Origin: an uncultured Bacteroidales bacterium
GTDB taxonomy: Bacteria > Bacteroidota > Bacteroidia > Bacteroidales > Paludibacteraceae
DNA length: 64,000 nt
Assembly (NCBI GenBank): GCA_903830915.1
Contig: CAIKVR010000375.1
Location: 17,212-81,211 of the forward strand
Direction: 5' to 3'
Shown: piece by piece, positions 18,592-26,148 of the stretch
How positions within the stretch are numbered: position 1 is the first letter of the stretch
Layout: the number at the start of each line of letters is the position of its first letter
The notes under the pieces: model-generated
What the model saw: only the letters and a program-made list of their open reading frames with translations
What the model was told of the DNA's origin: nothing
Database searches by the model: none
Program-made: the position numbers and the translations under genes

Positions 18592-20679
18592 TTATTTTAA
18601 ATCTAGCATTTTAGTTTGCGTTGCCCCACCGGCACTACTTGACGTAAATGTAAAAGAAATACTAGATTTTTCTGCTGCATTTTTTCGCATAATATTAACA
18701 TTCAGCATTTTATTTGACCAATCGGGATTGGACGCTGAAATGGACAAACCGCTTTTTGTTTCCTTTATCATGAGCAAACAAGGCTGATCAACATCCACTG
18801 TATATAATTTGGTTGTAACTTTTCCTTTTTGATAAAATGCTATTTGCGTAATGCCCAATTCATTGTGACGAACCGCTTGTAAGTTAGAGTCATTTTGAAT
18901 GAACTGAACAGGTAATTTCGACACATATTTGACCAACTCATTTTTCTCAATGTCAGGCACAATTATGTATTGATAGCTTTCGTTGGTCGGCTTCACGCCA
19001 TGACTTAGCCAAAGAGAAAATACACCGGAAGTAAATTTTTTGTCAGAACCTTGCCCAATATCGCTCCAACTTCCGGTTTCTTCCATATTTCTTATGCTAA
19101 TATCATATTTATCAGGAAATACATATCCAATTTTATCGTGCAATACCCATTTGATGTTCTGGAGCTTAGACTCACTGCCCGACTCCAATACTTTTCCATC
19201 CACCATCACATCTCCAACCAGGTAGCATTGGTTCAATGTGGTGTTCACTTCTTGTTTTGCAGTGGAAGCAATTCCAGTTCCCAACGCAACAATTTCTTTA
19301 TCGAAGAAAAACCAGGCTTTTTTTGCTTTTGTGTTGAATTTATTCATTGTCAAAACTGACATGCCATATTTTCCATCGGACACACCACCTACAAACTTCT
19401 CGGTTTGACTTTGATTCTGGGCTGTAAACCGAGGAACTGTGTCCGGACAAGTTACGCCCGGTACATGCGACCATTTCCAAAGTGGGAAAATACTGGAATA
19501 TTCGGTACCATTTCGGGTAATAAATTGAATACCAAACGGATTCCAATAACCATTTCGGTTATCGCCACTAAAGCTTTCGGTGCCAACAGTACGATCGGAG
19601 CACATTCTCACCGATGCATAATAGGCATTGCGCTGCTGAACCATAAAATCGCCATTCCAAAAATAGGTATTTCCCTGAAAACTGGAAGAGGCGCCAGTTC
19701 CGGCAAAATGATCCAATAAAGCCTGACATTCACTCTTTTTTTGTGGATTTAAGATAGAAATCATCGTTAATAATGGTACCATATAATTCTTTGTACCTCC
19801 ATCAATGGCTATGCCTCTACCTTCGGCAGGGTCGTGAAACAATGAATTGCGGTACAACTTACAGGTAGTAAGGAAGTAGTTTGACAAAACATCCAATCGT
19901 TGTGGTGTCAGTGCAAAACAGGTTCCTCTCACCATCATAGCATACGAAATTTGATCCTGCAAAAATGTGCGTCCATAACCGCAGTTGTAGAACTGGGCAC
20001 CATGTTGAAAAAAGCTGTAATCTTCCTGGATACCAACCCCAAAGCTGCCATCGCCTTTTTGTATTTTTCCACTGTATTTCACAATTTCAAGCTGCATTTG
20101 AATACTGTCAAGTGCACTTCTCATATCAGCAGAATCTCTCAACAAAACACCTCTATGCAATTTCTGACCCATGATCCAAACCAGATTCTGACCTTCCACC
20201 CAACGCGATGTTGGTCGCATGGTCGATAAATAGGTAGTTCCTGTTAGAATCAAATCGTTGGAAATAAATCCCTGCATCAAAATCAGGATTTTTTGCAGCG
20301 GAATTTGCTGTCCAATATCCATCACCCACCAATTTGAGCTTAAGCCCTTTTTGCTTTTAAACCAAAAATCAAGCCCCCGAGATATTGCCTCCAGCATAGC
20401 AGGAGATTGATATTCAGCATTTTTTGATGACTGATAGGAAGCAGCCATTTTTAGCAATCTATCCAAATGGGCGGTTGGAAAATCTTTCACATAATCCAGA
20501 TCCTGCCATTTGCCAGATGCATCTTGCGAAGTTCTGGTAGAAGTTGCAGTACTATGGCTTGCTGATAAATATTCCGCGTAAAATCTTGATCTTACAGTTT
20601 CAATATCGGTCAATGCTTGTGCTTTAGAAGCTGTAAATACAAAGCAAATGAAGATAAATATCAGTGTCGATTTTTTCAT
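18592..20679 (-). CDS. PL8-family polysaccharide lyase without T9SS tail
   Basis: This 695-residue lyase has a signal peptide and the PL8 fold only. The start is placed at ATG 20679 (MKKSTLIF...), because the longer reading from 20706 adds a non-signal stretch and overlaps a hairpin. Active-site blocks are VEGQNLVW, FQHGAQFYNCGYG (His ~225, Tyr nine on), GRGIAIDG and GTESFSGDN. It is a close paralogue of the N-terminal part of the lyase at 11039-14086, but ends at TQTKMLDLK with no lectin-like module or sorting domain. It may therefore act in the periplasm on imported oligosaccharides, while its paralogue works outside. The sulfatase gene follows after 46 bp. Confidence 0.9.
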   Translation of the reverse strand: MKKSTLIFIFICFVFTASKAQALTDIETVRSRFYAEYLSASHSTATSTRTSQDASGKWQDLDYVKDFPTAHLDRLLKMAASYQSSKNAEYQSPAMLEAISRGLDFWFKSKKGLSSNWWVMDIGQQIPLQKILILMQGFISNDLILTGTTYLSTMRPTSRWVEGQNLVWIMGQKLHRGVLLRDSADMRSALDSIQMQLEIVKYSGKIQKGDGSFGVGIQEDYSFFQHGAQFYNCGYGRTFLQDQISYAMMVRGTCFALTPQRLDVLSNYFLTTCKLYRNSLFHDPAEGRGIAIDGGTKNYMVPLLTMISILNPQKKSECQALLDHFAGTGASSSFQGNTYFWNGDFMVQQRNAYYASVRMCSDRTVGTESFSGDNRNGYWNPFGIQFITRNGTEYSSIFPLWKWSHVPGVTCPDTVPRFTAQNQSQTEKFVGGVSDGKYGMSVLTMNKFNTKAKKAWFFFDKEIVALGTGIASTAKQEVNTTLNQCYLVGDVMVDGKVLESGSESKLQNIKWVLHDKIGYVFPDKYDISIRNMEETGSWSDIGQGSDKKFTSGVFSLWLSHGVKPTNESYQYIIVPDIEKNELVKYVSKLPVQFIQNDSNLQAVRHNELGITQIAFYQKGKVTTKLYTVDVDQPCLLMIKETKSGLSISASNPDWSNKMLNVNIMRKNAAEKSSISFTFTSSSAGGATQTKMLDLK

Positions 20680-20698
20680 TTTGAGCATTGGTACAAAT

Positions 20699-20764
20699 AA
20701 GTCCACTGAATAAAGTTAAAATTCATTTCTTTAGAGAACCGAAAATACTTTATACAGTGGACTT
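20699..20764 (-). repeat. Long hairpin between module-protein and lyase genes
   Basis: An inverted repeat with 18-nt arms lies in the 100-bp gap. The left arm (20699-20716) reads AAGTCCACTGAATAAAGT and the right arm (20747-20764) is its reverse complement with one mismatch, around a 30-nt loop. It follows the stop of the gene ending at 20780 and precedes the lyase start at 20679. No U-tract follows on the minus strand, so it is more likely an mRNA processing or stabilising structure, or a partial attenuator, than a simple terminator. Confidence 0.6.
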
Positions 20765-20779
20765 AAAATTACTTCTTAT

Positions 20780-22888
20780 TTAAAATGCGATTTTTTGATT
20801 TGTAGTTTGTCCTTTTTCATTCGTGAAACGAACGATATATAAACCTGATACTAAATCAGTTTTCAAACTACTCACATCTTTTGCGTTTAACACTTGTTTT
20901 CCCTGAAGGTTGAAAACACTTATTTCCCCTTTTTCAGAGCTGAAAATGTTTCTTCCTATAACTGTCAAAGAACTTGCTACGGTTTGGTTATCTAAAGCTG
21001 TAGTATTACTTGGTGTTACCGAAGCAGAAGCAACTGATTGATACGAATCGGAAAAAGCAATATCTCCATCACCGATTGCCGATACCTTGTAGGTGTAAGG
21101 ACTATTGGTTATTAAACCTGTTACGGCAACACTTTCGGTAGTTTGACCCGTAACAGTTATAACTTTCCGAACAACTAATGCGGCATCAGAAACTCTTACA
21201 ACATAACCACCTGAAGCATTTGGAACTTGTGTCCAATTGGCAGTAAAACCAGTTGTAGTTATAGCAGAAGCAGTTCCAACAGTTGGTGCAGGAAGTGTTG
21301 CCGGATTAGTAGTCCGGGTAATGACCTGATATACTGAAAGTCCGCTGGTAAAGCTATTTTCAATCCTGAATTTTGTAGGTACAGTTCTCGATATTGAAAT
21401 TACAAAAATACCTTCTACAGAATTCATTGTACTATAATTTCCAACAACAGCCCAACCATTTCCAACAAATTCCTTTACAACAAAACCTTTATTATCAGAA
21501 CTGGACTTAGCATGAATTTCAATTTGCTCCACACTATTTACGGTTGGGAAAGCCAACATGCTGCCATAAGTGGAGTAATCTAACGATATATTGTTTACAT
21601 GCACTTCCGCTTTTGGACCATTATTGCCCACTCCACGAATATAACCCTTTACCAAATCAAATCCATTTGCCGACGAACTCGGGAATACACCAGCTATAGG
21701 ATATGGAAATTCTGTTGAACCATTTAGTACTGTTCCCCAGGTTCCATCACCTAAATCCGTTCTAATGGTAGCTTTGTTATCAGTATTTGTAGAAATTACT
21801 TCTTTTGCAGGTATTGAAGGATCTGAATCACTAAAAGTAGTTCCGTTACCTTTTGATATTACTTTATAGTTATAAATAAGGCCGGAAGGTAAACCGGTAA
21901 TAGCCAGACTTGCAGTGCCTTGACCTACAGCATTGGTTGTACTTACCAAATTTGAACCCAAATATACATTTACATCATAACCGACTGCATTAGCATCCGG
22001 TGTCCAATGAGCTGTGAAACCTGTGGCGGAAATACCATCTGCATCCTGAACTGCCGGGGCAGTAAGCTTTGTAACATAAGGTTTAACAACATCTGCCCAA
22101 TTATCGCTAAAACGCATTCCTGCCATTTTACCAGTAAACGTGGCACGTATGTTTATCCCTTTTATATATAACAACTGTGATGGAGTGATTGATGTAGTAG
22201 CTTCAGGAGTTACTGGCTCTGTGCCACCAATAACAGGATTTACAAACACCGAAATTATTTCGGTACCTCCAGCAGCAGCTGGAGAAATTTTTGCAACAAC
22301 TAAATAAGTTGTATTTTTATTAAGCAATGTAGTACCATTCACAGCGGTTTCAGTATTAAATTGAACACCTAGCGAAAAACCCGCACCATTTGTTACTACT
22401 TGAACTTTCCCTCGTTGAAAAGTACCTAGAATTTGACTGCCAAACATAAGAAAAGGATCAGCACTTCTAAAGGATGACATATTTATCAATGTGCTCAGAT
22501 AAAATGGTTTCCCTGTGTAAGCAGTATTTAAAGATGTTAGCGGATAGTAAGCGTTATTTCTGGTTGGTGTTGCTGGTGAAAACACAATATTCTTTCCAAG
22601 GTTATTGTCAATGTAGTTTGAATAACTTAATGTACTGGCTTCAACTGTTGGAGATACCAATGGTGTTACTGCATATTGAAAAGTCCATTCATTTGGTAGA
22701 ATGGGTGTTGCAGGCGATGGAGCTGGTGTTTGATTAGGATATACATCTCGTACCAAATCGGTACCGTTAACGTTTATAGCCGATGCAGCAAAAAACTGGC
22801 TATAATCAATGGGCAAGGTTTGTGGATAAATTGCTTTTGCCGCCAAAGTCAACCCACAAAGAGCTAATAATAATGTAATTTTTTTCAT
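20780..22888 (-). CDS. Modular surface protein: lectin-like module, Fn3, GDGTWG domain, T9SS tail
   Basis: No catalytic domain is recognised in this 702-residue secreted protein. The order is: signal peptide (1-19), YPQTLPIDY module (about 20-272), fibronectin-III-like domain (about 275-365), a ~150-residue beta-rich domain opening IRTDLGDGTWGTVLNG (about 370-525), a second Fn3-like domain (about 530-625), and a T9SS tail ending GQTTNQKIAF. The GDGTWG domain recurs in the proteins at 23123-24928 and 29870-32734. It is the first gene of a unit with its own box-B promoter. A surface glycan-binding protein that delivers substrate to the lyases is a reasonable inference. Confidence 0.75.
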   Translation of the reverse strand: MKKITLLLALCGLTLAAKAIYPQTLPIDYSQFFAASAINVNGTDLVRDVYPNQTPAPSPATPILPNEWTFQYAVTPLVSPTVEASTLSYSNYIDNNLGKNIVFSPATPTRNNAYYPLTSLNTAYTGKPFYLSTLINMSSFRSADPFLMFGSQILGTFQRGKVQVVTNGAGFSLGVQFNTETAVNGTTLLNKNTTYLVVAKISPAAAGGTEIISVFVNPVIGGTEPVTPEATTSITPSQLLYIKGINIRATFTGKMAGMRFSDNWADVVKPYVTKLTAPAVQDADGISATGFTAHWTPDANAVGYDVNVYLGSNLVSTTNAVGQGTASLAITGLPSGLIYNYKVISKGNGTTFSDSDPSIPAKEVISTNTDNKATIRTDLGDGTWGTVLNGSTEFPYPIAGVFPSSSANGFDLVKGYIRGVGNNGPKAEVHVNNISLDYSTYGSMLAFPTVNSVEQIEIHAKSSSDNKGFVVKEFVGNGWAVVGNYSTMNSVEGIFVISISRTVPTKFRIENSFTSGLSVYQVITRTTNPATLPAPTVGTASAITTTGFTANWTQVPNASGGYVVRVSDAALVVRKVITVTGQTTESVAVTGLITNSPYTYKVSAIGDGDIAFSDSYQSVASASVTPSNTTALDNQTVASSLTVIGRNIFSSEKGEISVFNLQGKQVLNAKDVSSLKTDLVSGLYIVRFTNEKGQTTNQKIAF

Positions 22889-23005
22889 GTGAATGTTTTT
22901 TTGTTTATTTATTTGTTGTAATTAAAAGTTTGTGCATTTATTCATATTTATCTGATATTTATTTTTTAAAACATCATGAATCTTCTTGTATCTTATTCTT
23001 TTATG

Positions 23006-23072
23006 CAAAGATATATTCGAAAATTTTGCAGAAAGTGATAGAAAAGTTCGTTTTATTTGATAGAATTGTTCA
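23006..23072 (-). promoter_or_regulatory. Promoter with shared 27-bp box, copy B
   Basis: The box at 23046-23072 reads GTTCGTTTT, ATTTGATA, GA, ATTGTTCA on the plus strand. A perfect -7 element TATCTTTG is on the minus strand at 23006-23013, exactly 32 nt away, as in copy C. It should drive the gene starting at 22888 and the lyase/sulfatase genes behind it. The untranslated leader would be about 110 nt. Confidence 0.7.
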
Positions 23073-23122
23073 AAAAGCAAACGGTAGTATTTACCGCTTG
23101 CATTTACAAAATTTTCAACTAA

Positions 23123-24928
23123 TTATCTTGTCGAAAAAATAAGTTTTTTGGTAGTACTTTGTCCATTATGATTGGTGAAACGCACAACGTATAGTCCATT
23201 CGTTAAATTGGTATTCAATTTACTTACTTCTTTTGCCTGTAATAATTTAGTTCCTAGCAAGTTGTACACCTCCATATTTCCTACCTCGGAAGCAATAATT
23301 GTATTGCCAATAACAGATAAAGTGCTTGATACATTTAGTTCGTTTAAAGCAGTAAGTTTGGGAGTAGTAATTATCTGTGTAATAGATAATACAGAATAAC
23401 TACCCGTTTCAATTCTGAATTTTGCAGGAACAGACAAAGGTATTGAATAGCTAAAAATCTCTTCTATACCCGCTGCAGCAGCAATGGTAAAAGTAGTGAC
23501 AGTCGTCCATGTAGTGCCCACCAATTCTTTTAATAGCATTTTTCTGGTTGTGGCTGAACCTGAAAAGGCATGAATCTCAACTTTTTCAACACTATTTAAA
23601 GTAGGAAAATCCACCATTCCAACTACCAATGGCGTTGAGGAGTTAAGTGCAAGTAATTGAATGGCATTTGTATGCGATTCGCCATTAGGCCCTAAATACG
23701 TTCCCGATTTTAATGTCCCGCTTGCCACTATAAATCCATTTTCCGACCATGGGGTTGCAGTTCTGTCAGTTGTAACACCCCAAGATCCATCTCCAAAGTT
23801 TGTATTGATGGCAGCTATTGCACCTAAGGTTTGAACGTTTATAATTGCAGATGGATCAGAGTTGGCAAAATTAATTCCATCTCCTTTTGCCTGCACTTTG
23901 AAGTTATAAAGCAAACCCGAAGGCAATGCCGAAATATCCAAACTTGAAGAAGCTTGACCGCTAACAGTGGAAGTACTATACAAGTTTGTTCCTAAATATA
24001 CATCCACATCGTAAGCTGTTGCATTTGCTACGGGTGTCCAATGGGCGGTAAACCCCGTGGCAGTAACATTACTAGCATCCTGAACAACTGGCACCGATAG
24101 TTTTGGAACATAAACTTTTACAACGTCCTCCCAATTGTCACTAAAGCGAAGACCAGACATTTTACCCGTAAAAGTAGCACGTAAAGATATTCCATCAATA
24201 TTTTTCAAAGCTGAGGTTGCAACTGATGTTGTGGCTTCAGGAGTTGCCGGTTCAGCACCGCCAAGAACTGGATTTACAAAAACCGAAAGGGTTTCTGTTC
24301 CGGTAGCAACTGGAGTTATTTTCACAACTATTAAATAAGTTTGATTCAAATTTAGTAAAGTGCTCCCATTCACAGCTGTTTCAGCAGATTCGGTATTAAA
24401 AAGCACTCCAAGTGAGTAACCTGTTCCGTTCGTCATTGCATGCACTCTTCCTCGCACATAATTACCCAAAACAGTATTCCCGAAAAACAGAAAAGCATCT
24501 CCTGTCCTGAAGGATGACATATTTATCAGCGCACTCAGATAAAATGATTTTCCTGTGTATGCAGTAGCGGAAGATGTCAATGGATAGTAGGCACTATTTC
24601 TGGTTGGCGTTACCAATGGAAATACCACTGCCTTTCCAGCATTATTGTCAATATAGTTTGAGTAACTTAATGTACTAGGTTCAACCAAAGGAGAAACTAG
24701 TGGTGTAGCAGCATATTGCGCTGTCCATTCATTTGCCATAATGGTTGTAGCAGGTACTGGCGTTGGCGTTTGATTGGGATATACATCCCGTACCAAATCG
24801 GTACCGTTAGCGTTTATTGCCGTAGGGGCAAAAAACTGGTTGTAGTCAATAGGCAATGTTTGTGGGTAAGTGGCTTTTGCCACTAAAGTCAACCCACAAA
24901 GGGCTAATAATAATGTAAGTTTTTTCAT
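23123..24928 (-). CDS. Modular surface protein: lectin-like module, Fn3, GDGTWG-type domain, T9SS tail
   Basis: This 601-residue protein is a shorter paralogue of the one at 20780-22888. It has a signal peptide, a YPQTLPIDY module (about 20-272), a fibronectin-III-like domain (about 275-365), one GDGTWG-type domain (INTNFGDGSWG, about 370-520) and a T9SS tail ending TTKKLIFSTR. The second Fn3 is missing. No catalytic motif is visible. The two proteins are so alike in the module and Fn3 that tandem gene duplication is likely. It is separated from its upstream neighbour by 114 bp that include a strong hairpin, so it may be transcribed independently or by read-through. Confidence 0.75.
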   Translation of the reverse strand: MKKLTLLLALCGLTLVAKATYPQTLPIDYNQFFAPTAINANGTDLVRDVYPNQTPTPVPATTIMANEWTAQYAATPLVSPLVEPSTLSYSNYIDNNAGKAVVFPLVTPTRNSAYYPLTSSATAYTGKSFYLSALINMSSFRTGDAFLFFGNTVLGNYVRGRVHAMTNGTGYSLGVLFNTESAETAVNGSTLLNLNQTYLIVVKITPVATGTETLSVFVNPVLGGAEPATPEATTSVATSALKNIDGISLRATFTGKMSGLRFSDNWEDVVKVYVPKLSVPVVQDASNVTATGFTAHWTPVANATAYDVDVYLGTNLYSTSTVSGQASSSLDISALPSGLLYNFKVQAKGDGINFANSDPSAIINVQTLGAIAAINTNFGDGSWGVTTDRTATPWSENGFIVASGTLKSGTYLGPNGESHTNAIQLLALNSSTPLVVGMVDFPTLNSVEKVEIHAFSGSATTRKMLLKELVGTTWTTVTTFTIAAAAGIEEIFSYSIPLSVPAKFRIETGSYSVLSITQIITTPKLTALNELNVSSTLSVIGNTIIASEVGNMEVYNLLGTKLLQAKEVSKLNTNLTNGLYVVRFTNHNGQSTTKKLIFSTR

Positions 24929-24991
24929 GAAAAGTAATTTTTAAAGAATGTTTATTTAAAAAGTAAATAATTTGTAAGAATGTCAATTCAG

Positions 24992-25029
24992 ATTTCTTAA
25001 CAAAAAATTTTAGCCCCCTGTTAAGAAAT
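24992..25029 (-). terminator. Hairpin after the solo-module gene
   Basis: A perfect 11-bp inverted repeat (ATTTCTTAACA at 24992-25002, TGTTAAGAAAT at 25019-25029) with a 16-nt loop lies directly after the gene whose stop is at 25043. On the minus strand the loop holds GGGGGCTAAAATTTTT. It may terminate or attenuate transcription before the next gene. The lack of a clear U-run after the stem lowers confidence. Confidence 0.5.
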
Positions 25030-25042
25030 AATATATTATGAA

Positions 25043-25804
25043 CTATTTTACCACATCAGCCCATTTGTCACTAAAGCGAAGACCGGCAATTTTTCCTCTC
25101 GCAGTGGCACGTAAAACGATAGCTTGAATTTGCCTCAAAATCGGCGTTTCTGTGGAAGTGGTGGCTTCGGCAGTGGTTGGCTCTGTAGCACCAATGCTTG
25201 GATTTACGAATACTGAAAGAGATTCTGCCCCTGATGTAGATGGTGTAATTTTCAGCACAACCAAATAGGTCTGGTTTTTATTTAGAATAGTTGCTCCGGT
25301 TACAATAGGTTCAGCATTACTCTGCACTCCCAAGCTATAACCCTTTCCGTTGGTCATTGGGTAGAGTTTTCCTCTCAGGTAGTTGCCCCAGTAATCTTTT
25401 GAAAAAGTAAGAATAAAATCAGCATTCCTTATGGATGACAAGTTAATCAAAGCACTCAGATAAAATGCCTTTCCTGAATATTCCGAACCCTTGGTAAGAC
25501 TGTAAACAGCATATTTTCTGGATGATTCAGTTACAACAGCTTTTCCCATATTATTATCACAATAACTCGTATAAGTCAATGTATTGGGTACAACTGCGGC
25601 AGACCCTGAAGCGAGATTGTTCCATTGATTGGCAAGAATAGGAGATTTCAATGGAATCTCATAAATTGCTTTTATCAACGAATCAGGTCCGATTGCCGAA
25701 GGGGCGAAAAATGATTTGTAATCAATGGGCAAAGTTTGTGGATACTGTGCTTTAGCAACTAAAGTAACTACACAAAGCGCAAATAAAAATATTAATTTTT
25801 TCAT
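25043..25804 (-). CDS. Solo YPQTLPIDY lectin-like module protein
   Basis: This 253-residue protein is a signal peptide (1-19) plus one copy of the module that is fused to lyases and esterases elsewhere in the locus. It opens QYPQTLPIDYKSFFAPSAIG and stops at GLRFSDKWADVVK, exactly where the module ends in the other proteins. It has no catalytic domain and no T9SS tail, so it should stay in the periplasm unless it is exported by another route. It gives natural boundaries for the domain. The pattern YLVVLKITPSTSG...LSVFVNPSIG followed by a closing FSDKWADV resembles concanavalin/LamG-like beta-sandwiches. Carbohydrate binding is inferred. Confidence 0.8.
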   Translation of the reverse strand: MKKLIFLFALCVVTLVAKAQYPQTLPIDYKSFFAPSAIGPDSLIKAIYEIPLKSPILANQWNNLASGSAAVVPNTLTYTSYCDNNMGKAVVTESSRKYAVYSLTKGSEYSGKAFYLSALINLSSIRNADFILTFSKDYWGNYLRGKLYPMTNGKGYSLGVQSNAEPIVTGATILNKNQTYLVVLKITPSTSGAESLSVFVNPSIGATEPTTAEATTSTETPILRQIQAIVLRATARGKIAGLRFSDKWADVVK

Positions 25805-25855
25805 GAAACAATAATCTAAAGGTGAATAATGTGTTTTTATTTTGTTTCCGTTTTC

Positions 25856-26023
25856 TTAGCCTATCATTGTTTTAAACGGATCTGTATGGAAGTATTCGGG
25901 AACATTTATTCTTGCTTCACCAGGTGCCTGTGGAGGTGTTGACTCAAGCTGTAGTGATATTTCATTATCCAGTTCAACACGTTCAATCTGTGGAGTTATA
26001 TATCCTTGTTTTATTGTTTTCAT
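25856..26023 (-). CDS. 55-residue conserved-looking peptide of unknown function
   Basis: The likely start is ATG 26023, giving MKTIKQGYITPQIERVEL and so on. In-frame starts further upstream (to 26119) would add an unrelated-looking stretch encoded across a hairpin. The peptide contains LDNEISLQLES, then PPQAPGE, then VPEYFHTDPF, and ends KTMIG. It has no signal peptide, Cys or membrane segment. From memory, short Bacteroidota ORFs with the YxxPxIE...LDNEISL...PP.(A/G)PGE...PEYF..DPF pattern are common beside outer-membrane and secreted-protein genes, with no assigned function. It sits between the 1103-residue surface protein and the solo-module gene, in the same direction. Confidence 0.6.
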   Translation of the reverse strand: MKTIKQGYITPQIERVELDNEISLQLESTPPQAPGEARINVPEYFHTDPFKTMIG

Positions 26024-26072
26024 GCTGTTTGATTTTATGTTTAATTTCATAATTCTTAGGATTTCCTTATTC

Positions 26073-26100
26073 CCACCAACTCCCATGTTGGAATTGGTGG
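26073..26100 (-). promoter_or_regulatory. Small hairpin in the leader of the 55-residue peptide gene
   Basis: CCACCAA at 26073-26079 pairs with TTGGTGG at 26094-26100, with a further CCAAC/GTTGG pairing inside as an alternative. It lies between the stop of the surface-protein gene (26149) and the peptide start (26023). It could be a weak terminator or a leader structure. No U-tract is seen. Confidence 0.35.
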
Positions 26101-26148
26101 TACTTAAAGGCGTAAACAAATCATTGTTAAGGTATTTATTTTAAATAA

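Noticed and set aside
20680..20706. Longer start for the untailed PL8 lyase
   Set aside because: The added nine residues precede a good signal peptide start (MKKSTLIF) and overlap the hairpin arm.
26024..26119. Longer 87-codon version of the small peptide
   Set aside because: The extra part is encoded across a hairpin and does not look like the recurring short-peptide pattern, which begins MKTIKQ.
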